64,000 nt of DNA, taken from Palleronia pontilimi (GTDB lineage Bacteria; Pseudomonadota; Alphaproteobacteria; Rhodobacterales; Rhodobacteraceae). The number at the start of each line of letters is the position of its first letter. Positions within the stretch are counted from its first letter, which is position 1. The stretch is taken from positions 62,001 through 126,000 of the forward strand of contig NZ_JAEKPD010000013.1 of the NCBI RefSeq assembly GCF_016412875.1, in the 5' to 3' direction. The notes below the pieces were generated by a model. That model did not search any database and had not been told where the DNA came from. It saw nothing but the letters and a program-made list of their open reading frames with translations. Position numbers and translations under genes: made by a program. Below are positions 57,396-64,000 of the stretch, one piece after another.

Positions 57396-58589
57396 CTATC
57401 GTTCGTCGCCCTCAACGGGGCGCATATCGACATCCAGGGCGGGGCCCGGATTGCCGATCAGGCGCTCGAACAGCGCCGTCGTCATGCCGCCGATGCCCAG
57501 CAGCACCAGCGCGAAATTCACCATCCAGCCCAGCACGGGAATGAAGTTGAGAAGCGCCGCGATGCTGACGCCGATCACCAGGGCCAGAAGCCTGATCCAG
57601 ATGGCGGGGCGCGGATCGGCGCCCAGGCCGCGCAGCACGCGCATGGCCAGCACGTAGGTGCCCAGGATGTAGCCCAGCGTCCAGACGAGCAGCACCACCA
57701 GCACCACGATGGGCACCAGCGGGATGCCGACGACGGTCATGGCGCTGATCGGCACCAGACCGAACAGGATCGACAGGCCCAGCGTGCCCAGCACCAGCGA
57801 CATGCCGGGCCGCGCGTCGATGCGCTCGCGCAGGTGGCGCACGGTTGCCGGTGCCAGCGTCAGGCACAGCGCGCCGATCACCACGAAAAAGCCCAGCGTC
57901 ACCAGGAAGCCGCCCAGAAGCGACAGGAAATCGGGTCGGCCGGGAAAGTCCTGGTCTTCCCACATATGGCGGGCGCGCTCTGCCATCTCGCTGCGCTGGT
58001 AGGGCTCGTAGCGAATGCGATCGGCCGGGGCGACGCGCGCCGGGATCTCGACCTGCTCGGGCGCGGAATAGGTCAGCGTGCCGCCGACCCGCGCGTCGGG
58101 TCCGAAGGTCAGCGTCTCGCCGGTCAGCAGGGCGTCGCCCGCGACCGCGGCGTTCAGCGTCACCTTCGCGCCCACCGCCGCCAGGGCGCCCTCGACCGGG
58201 CCGTCCAGCGTCAGGCGCGCGCCCGCCAGCCGCGCGTTGCCCGCGATGGAGGCCCCCCGCGCGGTGCGGACGCTGAACCCCGAGGCGGTCAGATCGCCGC
58301 CCACCGGGCCGCCCACGCTGACCGACATGCCCACGGCCAGCAGGTCACCGCCCGTCGCCGCGTCCACGTCGACGTCGAAGCCCGCGGCGTGCGTGTCCTC
58401 GGCCACAGCACCGTCAAGCGACACGGTCGCCCCTGCCGCCAGCACGTCGCGCGCGGCGTTCAGCGGCGTCTGCGTGTCGCCCGAGCGGAAGATGTCGCCG
58501 CCCAGTTCGCGGTCGCCGGACTGGGCGCTGCAGGGGGATGCGAGCGCCAGTGCGACACAGACCAGCAAGGTGCGCTTCAACCCGTCCAT
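57396..58589 (-). CDS. secreted polymer-forming (bactofilin-like) domain plus membrane domain
   Basis: About 397 residues. Signal peptide, then a region of short beta repeats (GGDLLAVGMSVSVGGPVGG, ARLAGARLTLDGPV) typical of beta-helical polymer-forming proteins, then four to five membrane spans. It may form a surface or membrane scaffold; the function is unknown. ATG at 58589 has GGAGG at correct distance (the ATG at 58598 touches that site). Begins a minus-strand operon, and its start is 60-73 bases from the shared FNR box with Hsp20. Confidence 0.75.
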   Translation of the reverse strand: MDGLKRTLLVCVALALASPCSAQSGDRELGGDIFRSGDTQTPLNAARDVLAAGATVSLDGAVAEDTHAAGFDVDVDAATGGDLLAVGMSVSVGGPVGGDLTASGFSVRTARGASIAGNARLAGARLTLDGPVEGALAAVGAKVTLNAAVAGDALLTGETLTFGPDARVGGTLTYSAPEQVEIPARVAPADRIRYEPYQRSEMAERARHMWEDQDFPGRPDFLSLLGGFLVTLGFFVVIGALCLTLAPATVRHLRERIDARPGMSLVLGTLGLSILFGLVPISAMTVVGIPLVPIVVLVVLLVWTLGYILGTYVLAMRVLRGLGADPRPAIWIRLLALVIGVSIAALLNFIPVLGWMVNFALVLLGIGGMTTALFERLIGNPGPALDVDMRPVEGDER

Positions 58590-58648
58590 CGGTGTCATCC
58601 TCCGGCATAACTGCCCGAAAGGATTGCCCGATCCGGTCTTCTTGGTAG

Positions 58649-58662
58649 TTGATCGGAATCAA
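58649..58662. promoter_or_regulatory. perfect FNR/FixK box TTGAT-CGGA-ATCAA
   Basis: Perfect match in the divergent gap between the bactofilin-like gene (start 58589) and Hsp20 (start 58741), 79-92 bases before Hsp20 and 60-73 before the other. Confidence 0.8.
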
Positions 58663-58740
58663 GTCACCGGCACGAAATCACCGTTAGGCCTGTGGGCGCC
58701 ACTTTCGGCATCCCCACGCAGACTGACGGAGGAATCTTGC

Positions 58741-59205
58741 ATGTCGAAACAGAAAAACCTTCCCCAAACCGCCGACGACCCGATCGGCTGGCCGCTGATC
58801 CAGTCCTTCCAGTCCGAGCTGAACCGCATGTTCGACCGCTTCAACGCCAACCCGTTCGGGATCGAGCACAAGCTGATGCCCGCGCTGGACGTGGCTGAAA
58901 CCGATAACGCGGTGGAGATCACGGCCGAGATCCCGGGCGTGAAATCCGAGGACCTGGACGTGTCCATCGTCGATGACACGCTGATCCTGAAGGGTCGCAA
59001 GAGCGACGAGCGCGAGGAAAGCGGCAAGGACTGGCACCATGTCGAGCGCAGCTTCGGCAGTTTCCGGCGCCGCGTGCCGCTGGGCTTCTCGCCCAAGGAC
59101 GGCGAGGTCGATGCGTCGTTCAAGGACGGCGTGCTGACGCTGAAGATCGCCAAGCCCGCCGAGGCCAAGCAGGTCGCCCGCAAGATCGAGATCGCAGGCA
59201 AATGA
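58741..59205 (+). CDS. Hsp20/alpha-crystallin small heat-shock protein
   Basis: Protein of 154 residues. Alpha-crystallin domain at about 50-140 (AEIPGVKSEDLDVSI, GSFRRRVPLGFSPKDGEVDAS, FKDGVLTLKIAKP). Prevents aggregation of proteins under stress. GGAGG nine bases before ATG 58741. Followed by the Usp gene 63 bases later. Confidence 0.93.
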   Translation: MSKQKNLPQTADDPIGWPLIQSFQSELNRMFDRFNANPFGIEHKLMPALDVAETDNAVEITAEIPGVKSEDLDVSIVDDTLILKGRKSDEREESGKDWHHVERSFGSFRRRVPLGFSPKDGEVDASFKDGVLTLKIAKPAEAKQVARKIEIAGK

Positions 59206-59268
59206 GTGCGGCCCGGACCGCGCCGCGGTTCGGGCGATTAAGACCAACGCCACAGAAGGGACGACGCC

Positions 59269-60108
59269 ATGACGATCAAGACCGTTCTTGCCTGCCTCAC
59301 CGACGAACAAGGTGCCGACAGCCTGATGAAGGCCGCCGCCGCCCTGGCCCGGCGCCACACGGCGCACCTGATCGGGCTGCACACGCTCGAAGCGCTGATG
59401 GTCTATCCCGCCATCGCCATGCACGTGCCCCAGGACGTCTATCGCACCTATGGCGAGTCGCAGCTGAAGAAGGCCGACGCGCTGAAGGCGATCTTCGATC
59501 GCCACACCCACGCCGAGGATTTCGTCGCGGAATGGCGCCTTCTGAAAAGCCAGACCCAGACCGCCGCCGAGCGGATCGTGGAAAGCGGCCGCTGTGCCGA
59601 CGTGGTCATGATGTCATCGGCGGCGGCCGATTCCGATCACGGTGCGCAGATGTTCCTGGTCGAGCAGGTCATCCGCGACGCGGGTCGGCCCGTCATCGTG
59701 GTGCCGCAGGGCTTCGATGGGACCACGCTGGGCCAGTCCATCCTGATCGGCTGGAACGCCACGCGCGAATCCGCCCGCGCCGCGCACGACGCGCTGACGC
59801 TGATGCGCGAGGGCGACATGGCCCATATCCTGCGCGTGGACGACACCGAATACGACGCCATGCGCGACGCGACGTCGACCGACCTGGCCGCGGCCTTCGC
59901 CCGCTACGGGATCGAGACGACCCTGATCCACGTCACGTGGGAGGATCCGTCGGTGGCGGACACGCTGAACCGCACGGCCTTCGAGAAGGGCGCCGACATG
60001 ATCTCGGTCGGGGCGTTCGGCCATTCGCGCGCCTACGCGCTGGTGATCGGCGCGGCGACGCGCAAGTTGCTCGAACATATCGACATGCCGGTCATGTTCT
60101 CGCGCTGA
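59269..60108 (+). CDS. tandem-domain universal stress protein
   Basis: Protein of 279 residues with two UspA domains. The second carries a loop like the ATP-binding one (GAFGHSRAYALVIGAATRK). Family proteins bind ATP and support survival in low oxygen or starvation. AAGGGA lies ahead of the ATG. Co-transcribed with Hsp20. Confidence 0.9.
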   Translation: MTIKTVLACLTDEQGADSLMKAAAALARRHTAHLIGLHTLEALMVYPAIAMHVPQDVYRTYGESQLKKADALKAIFDRHTHAEDFVAEWRLLKSQTQTAAERIVESGRCADVVMMSSAAADSDHGAQMFLVEQVIRDAGRPVIVVPQGFDGTTLGQSILIGWNATRESARAAHDALTLMREGDMAHILRVDDTEYDAMRDATSTDLAAAFARYGIETTLIHVTWEDPSVADTLNRTAFEKGADMISVGAFGHSRAYALVIGAATRKLLEHIDMPVMFSR

Positions 60109-60198
60109 GATGCGTGGCCGGACGTGGCCGAGCGTTCGGGGTGTCGTGATCGGGGTGGGCTGGCATTTGCGCGCGCATTTGCCGAACGGTCGCGCACT

Positions 60199-60212
60199 TG
60201 ATCCACATCATT
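60199..60212. promoter_or_regulatory. FNR/FixK-type box TTGAT-CCAC-ATCAT
   Basis: One mismatch (last base), 61-74 bases before the DUF4342 start. Confidence 0.6.
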
Positions 60213-60272
60213 CCGGACGCAGCCCGCGTTGCTAGGCTGCGGCCATGTTTCCCTGTTCAAAGGACCGGTGTT

Positions 60273-60566
60273 ATGGCCGAAGAGGTAAAAGTCGAGAAGA
60301 AGACAATCGTCGAAGAGATCGAGGTGGCGGGCAACCAGCTTGTCGACCGGGTCAAGGAATTGGCCAAGGAAGGCAGCGTGCGGCGGTTGAAGATCGTCGC
60401 GGATGACGGCGATGTCTTCCTGGAAACGCCGCTCAATATCGGCCTGGCGGTCGGCGGCGTCGTGGTGCTGGCCGCGCCGTGGCTTGCCATTCTGGGCGCG
60501 ATCGCGGCCATGGTCAGCAAGGTGAAGATCGAGGTCGAGCGCGAAAAGGACGACGCCGCGGACTGA
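60273..60566 (+). CDS. DUF4342-family membrane protein
   Basis: About 97 residues. A highly charged N-terminal helix is followed by a span (GLAVGGVVVLAAPWLAILGA) and a charged end. KIVADDGDVFLETPLNIGL is the family core. Function unknown. Start ATG 60273. Confidence 0.8.
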   Translation: MAEEVKVEKKTIVEEIEVAGNQLVDRVKELAKEGSVRRLKIVADDGDVFLETPLNIGLAVGGVVVLAAPWLAILGAIAAMVSKVKIEVEREKDDAAD

Positions 60567-60645
60567 AGCCGGGGGCCGGGGGATTATCCCTGCCCGCCCC
60601 GCGTGGACGGGCGTTGCGCGTCGTTCCGCCCCGGACCGGCGGGAT

Positions 60646-60659
60646 GTGATCTCGATCAA
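60646..60659. promoter_or_regulatory. FNR/FixK-type box GTGAT-CTCG-ATCAA (phaC)
   Basis: One mismatch, 77-90 bases before the phaC start. Confidence 0.6.
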
Positions 60660-60735
60660 CGTCGGCCCGTGCGCGGGCCGGTAAGGTTGCGGCACGGCCA
60701 TAACGGGCCCGCATCCGACCATCGAAAGAGATGCC

Positions 60736-62556
60736 ATGCCGTCCAGACGATCCACCACAGACACACCATCGCCCATCGAGACGCTTCGGACCCTTCCCAT
60801 GAAGATCCCCGAGCCGCCGCCCGTGCCGGAGCCGCCCGAGGACCACCCTTACCTGGCGCTGGACCGGATCGTGAACAACATGATCTCGCGCTCGACCGGC
60901 GGGGTGTCCCCGTTCTCGGTGTTCCAGGCGTGGAGCGATTGGTCCCTTCACCTCAGCCGCGCGCCCGGTCGCCAGGTCGAACTGCTCGAGACGGCGATGC
61001 GCAACATGCTGAAGGTTGCCGCCCACGCCGCACGGTCCCTGTCGACAGACGAGGATCCGCCGTTTCGCCCCAGGCCGCTGGATCACCGGTTCACCCATCC
61101 CGGCTGGGGCAACATGCCCTTCGCCTTCTGGCAGCAATCCTTCCTTGCGACGCAGGATTGGTGGGACCACGCCACGGACCAGCTGCACGGGTTGAGCACC
61201 GCGGATTCGGACCGGGTGCGCTTCATGGTGCGCCAGGCGCTGGACCTGGTATCGCCGTCGAACATGCCCGCGATGAACCCCGAGATCATCGAGCGCACGC
61301 TCGACTGCCACGGCACCAACCTGGCCGAAGGGGCGCAGCATTTCGCGGACGATCTGCTGCAGACCCTGACGCAATCGCGCAAGCCGCCGCCCGAGGGCTT
61401 TCAGCTGGGCAAGGACCTGGCTTGCACGCCGGGAAAGATCGTGCACCGCAACGAGCTGTTCGAGCTGATCCAGTACACGCCGACGACGCAGAAGGTGCAT
61501 CCCGAGCCGATGCTGATCGTGCCGGCCTGGATCATGAAATACTACGTCCTGGACCTGTCGCCCGAGAACTCGATGGTCCGCTTCCTGGTCGAGCAGGGCT
61601 TCACCGTCTTCATGATCTCGTGGTGCAACCCGACCCGCGACCAGGCGCATCTGTCGCTCGAGGATTACCGCAAGGACGGTGTCATGGCCGCGCTGACCGC
61701 GATCCGCGCCATCGTCCCCGGTCAGAAGATCCACGCGACGGGCTATTGCCTTGGGGGCACCATCCTGGCGATCGCGGCGGCCACGATGGCGCGCGACGGG
61801 GACGATCGGCTGGCCTCAATCACGCTGCTGGCGGCGCAGGTGGATTTCTCGGAACCCGGCGAGCTGATGCTGTTCCTGGACGAAAGCCAGCTGGCCTTCC
61901 TGGAGGACATGATGTGGGCGCAGGGCTACCTGGACCGCCCGCAGATGAGCCGGACCTTCGCCACGATCCGGGCCGAGGACCTGATCTATGCCCGCGCGGT
62001 CCGGCGCTATTTCCTGGGCAAGGAGGATCTGCCGTCGGACCTGACCGTGTGGAACAACGACACCACGCGGATGCCTGCGAAGATGCATTCGGAATACCTG
62101 CGCGGGCTGTTCATGGAAAACCGGCTGACGGCGGGCCGCTTCGCGGTCGAGGGACGCGTGATCGCGCTGAAGGACATCGCCGCGCCGCTGTTCATCGTGG
62201 GCACCGAGGCGGACCACATCGCGCCGTGGAAATCCGTCTACAAGGTGCGGCTTTTCACCGAAAGCGATTTGACCTTCGCGCTGACCAGCTCGGGGCACAA
62301 TGGCGGGATACTCAGCGAGCCGGGCCACCCGCGGCGGCACTACCGGATCGGCGCGCGCAAGGCCGGGGCGCGCTACGTGGATCCGGACACCTGGTACGCG
62401 ACCCACGACGCGATCGACGGGTCATGGTGGATCCCGTGGGCCAAGTGGCTACGCGGCGCGTCCTCCGGCGCGCAGAAGCCGCCGCCCATGGGCGCGCCCG
62501 AGGCCGGGTATCCGCCGCTGATGGAAGCGCCCGGCAGCTACATCTTCCAGCCCTGA
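60736..62556 (+). CDS. phaC: class I polyhydroxyalkanoate synthase
   Basis: PHA synthase of 606 residues that polymerises hydroxyacyl-CoA into storage granules. Lipase-box-like GYCLGGT holds the catalytic Cys, EADHIAPW the Asp, and SSGHNGG the His. The long N-terminal domain and length fit class I. The gene stands alone near the phasin's regulatory relatives rather than next to phaAB. The ATG at 60736 is the first in frame and gives MPSRRSTTD. Confidence 0.93.
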   Translation: MPSRRSTTDTPSPIETLRTLPMKIPEPPPVPEPPEDHPYLALDRIVNNMISRSTGGVSPFSVFQAWSDWSLHLSRAPGRQVELLETAMRNMLKVAAHAARSLSTDEDPPFRPRPLDHRFTHPGWGNMPFAFWQQSFLATQDWWDHATDQLHGLSTADSDRVRFMVRQALDLVSPSNMPAMNPEIIERTLDCHGTNLAEGAQHFADDLLQTLTQSRKPPPEGFQLGKDLACTPGKIVHRNELFELIQYTPTTQKVHPEPMLIVPAWIMKYYVLDLSPENSMVRFLVEQGFTVFMISWCNPTRDQAHLSLEDYRKDGVMAALTAIRAIVPGQKIHATGYCLGGTILAIAAATMARDGDDRLASITLLAAQVDFSEPGELMLFLDESQLAFLEDMMWAQGYLDRPQMSRTFATIRAEDLIYARAVRRYFLGKEDLPSDLTVWNNDTTRMPAKMHSEYLRGLFMENRLTAGRFAVEGRVIALKDIAAPLFIVGTEADHIAPWKSVYKVRLFTESDLTFALTSSGHNGGILSEPGHPRRHYRIGARKAGARYVDPDTWYATHDAIDGSWWIPWAKWLRGASSGAQKPPPMGAPEAGYPPLMEAPGSYIFQP

Positions 62557-62584
62557 CGCGCCCAAGGCCGCCCGGCCCGGCGAC

Positions 62585-62598
62585 CTGATCGGGATCAA
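62585..62598. promoter_or_regulatory. FNR/FixK-type box CTGAT-CGGG-ATCAA
   Basis: One mismatch from the consensus. It lies 39-52 bases before the MacA-like start (62637). Confidence 0.5.
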
Positions 62599-62636
62599 TG
62601 CGCCCGCCCCGCCCTGCACGGAAGATGGGAGGCGAC

Positions 62637-63899
62637 ATGCGCGAAAGGGAGGCAGACGTGAAGGACAAGGCGCCGGGTGACATCGCCGCGATCCTTGGCA
62701 TGGATGCGCGGCGCGCGGGGCGGCGGGTCTGGGTCCTGCTGGCCGTCGCCGCCCTGATCCTGGCCGCGATCGGGTGGTACCTGCTGGGCCGCGCCGGATC
62801 CCCGCAGGCCGTCGGCTACGTGACCGCCCCGGCCGCGCGGGGCGACATCGTGGTGACGGTCACCGCCACCGGCACTGTCGAGCCCACCAACCTGGTCGAG
62901 ATCTCCAGCGAGCTGTCGGGCACGCTTGCCACCGTCGAGGTGGACTTCAACGACGCGGTCGAGGTGGGCGACGTGCTGGCGCGGCTCGATACCACGAAGC
63001 TGGACGCCCAGTTCCAGATCGCCAAAGCGTCGCTGGATGCGGCCATCGCGCGGGTGGCGGTCGCCCAGGCGTCGCTGGACGACGCGCGCGAGAAGTTCGA
63101 GGCCGCGCGCGACCTGGACCAGCGGGGCGTCACGCCGCACCAGGCCTACACGACACAGCAGGCCACGTTCCGACGGGCACAGGCCGAGCTGCAGCTGGCG
63201 CAGGCCGACAAGTCGCTGGCGGAGGCCAACCTGGATCTCTACCGCGCCGAGCTGGACAAGGCCTGCATCTGCTCTCCGATCAAGGGGGTGGTGCTGGACC
63301 GGTCGGTGGATCCCGGCCAGATCGTGGCGGCATCGCTGTCGGCGCCGGTGCTCTTCACGGTGGCCGAGGATCTGAGCGAAATGGAATTGCAGGTCGACGT
63401 GGACGAGGCCGATATCGGCCGGGTCGCAATCGGCAACGCCGCCGAGTTCACCGTCGATGCCTATGACGAACGGCGCTTCCCGGCCGAAGTGTCCGAGGTG
63501 CGTTTCGCGTCCGAGACCATCGACGGGGTCGTGACCTACAAGACGATCCTGACCATCGACAACGCGCGGATGCTGCTGCGGCCCGGCATGACCGCCACCG
63601 CCGATATCGTCGTGGCCGAGGTGTCGGATGCACTGGTCGTCCCAAACGCCGCGCTGCGCTACGCCCCGCAACGGGCGCCCGAGGATGACGACGCGCGCAG
63701 CGGGCTTCTGGGGATGCTGATCCCCGATCGGGCGGACGATGCGGGCCGGGGCAACGACCGGACGCTGTGGGTGCTGCGGGATGGCGTGGCGCAGGAAATC
63801 CCGGTGCGGGCGGGTGACAGCGACGGGCGCGTGACGGAAATCCTGGAAGGTCCGCTGACCGAAGGGGACAGGGTCATCACGGAACAGAACGGTGGCTGA
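62637..63899 (+). CDS. MacA-like periplasmic adaptor
   Basis: About 420 residues. N-terminal span (VWVLLAVAALILAAIGWYL), lipoyl half VTATGTVEPTN, coiled-coil hairpin about 95-200 and beta-barrel domains. SD GGAGG five bases before ATG 62637; the frame has earlier in-frame starts at 62598 and 62625 with no such site. The adaptor of a MacB-type exporter, encoded next. Confidence 0.88.
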   Translation: MREREADVKDKAPGDIAAILGMDARRAGRRVWVLLAVAALILAAIGWYLLGRAGSPQAVGYVTAPAARGDIVVTVTATGTVEPTNLVEISSELSGTLATVEVDFNDAVEVGDVLARLDTTKLDAQFQIAKASLDAAIARVAVAQASLDDAREKFEAARDLDQRGVTPHQAYTTQQATFRRAQAELQLAQADKSLAEANLDLYRAELDKACICSPIKGVVLDRSVDPGQIVAASLSAPVLFTVAEDLSEMELQVDVDEADIGRVAIGNAAEFTVDAYDERRFPAEVSEVRFASETIDGVVTYKTILTIDNARMLLRPGMTATADIVVAEVSDALVVPNAALRYAPQRAPEDDDARSGLLGMLIPDRADDAGRGNDRTLWVLRDGVAQEIPVRAGDSDGRVTEILEGPLTEGDRVITEQNGG

Positions 63900-64000
63900 C
63901 CCGCCGCTGATCCAGCTGACCGGCATCACCCGGATCTACGGGTCGGGCGAGATCGCGGTACACGCGCTGGACGGGGTGGACCTGACCATCGAGGCGGGCG
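63892..64000 (+). CDS. MacB-like ABC transporter, cut by window edge
   Basis: Only the first 36 residues are in the window (GTG at 63892: ADPPLIQLTGITRIYGSGEI and then ALDGVDLTIEAG). This is the start of the ATPase domain of MacB or LolD. It overlaps the MacA-like stop by eight bases. Confidence 0.8.
   Translation, partial: MADPPLIQLTGITRIYGSGEIAVHALDGVDLTIEAG

Overview
The window is GC-rich DNA with alphaproteobacterial gene content. The closest fit is the Rhodobacterales (Roseobacter/Paracoccus type). This rests on a GbcA/GbcB-like betaine monooxygenase next to a LysR gene, a complete Tad/Flp pilus locus of the CpaABCEF type, a class I PHA synthase with a phasin, and a FixL/FixK-like oxygen circuit with TTGAT-N4-ATCAA boxes. 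That placement comes from gene families only; no rRNA or tRNA is present.

Layout. (1) 1-4065: Rieske oxygenase and reductase pair (minus; the reductase is cut by the window edge) divergent from a LysR regulator and an SDR dehydrogenase. (2) 4225-7745: an STT3-like multi-span membrane protein and a MoxR-like AAA ATPase. (3) 7767-20578 (minus): Tad pilus locus. One block is tadD, prepilin peptidase and tadG. After a 357-base AT-rich gap come flp, cpaB, cpaC, a small lipoprotein, two TadE-like pseudopilins, cpaE, an L,D-transpeptidase, cpaF, tadB and tadC. (4) 20765-24709 (minus): a glycan-type operon of GtrA flippase-like protein, UDP-galactopyranose-mutase-like flavoprotein and GT-C-like membrane protein. 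(5) 24710-27199: gene-poor stretch with broken genes on both strands. (6) 27200-35294: an unusual compact operon on the minus strand, divergent from a SARP/BTAD-type regulator. It encodes five small proteins I cannot assign, a subtilase fused to a phage-tail-lysozyme-like domain, and a patatin phospholipase. This is my main candidate for an undescribed system. (7) 35317-64000: a microaerobic/dormancy-like stress island. It holds a CPBP protease, a CtpF-like P-type ATPase, an Mla/MCE lipid transporter, ExoD, a flavodoxin, MacAB/FtsX-type exporters, a phasin, an APH-kinase/P-loop ATPase fusion, a CBS-containing site-2 protease, a FixL-like hybrid kinase, an OmpR-type regulator, a FixK-like regulator, DUF3775, DUF2267 and DUF4342 proteins, Hsp20, a tandem Usp and PHA synthase.

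How it fits together. Eight copies of an FNR/FixK palindrome (TTGAT-N4-ATCAA, three perfect and five with one mismatch) lie upstream of operons across region 7. They mostly sit 46-85 bases before start codons. The same region encodes a kinase with the FixL haem-pocket residues and a Crp/Fnr protein with the E-x-x-S-R recognition helix expected to read that palindrome. The region therefore looks like a self-contained oxygen-responsive regulon. Its members resemble the Mycobacterium tuberculosis DosR dormancy regulon in content (Hsp20, Usp, CtpF-type ATPase, APH/ATPase, M50-CBS protease), with PHA storage added.
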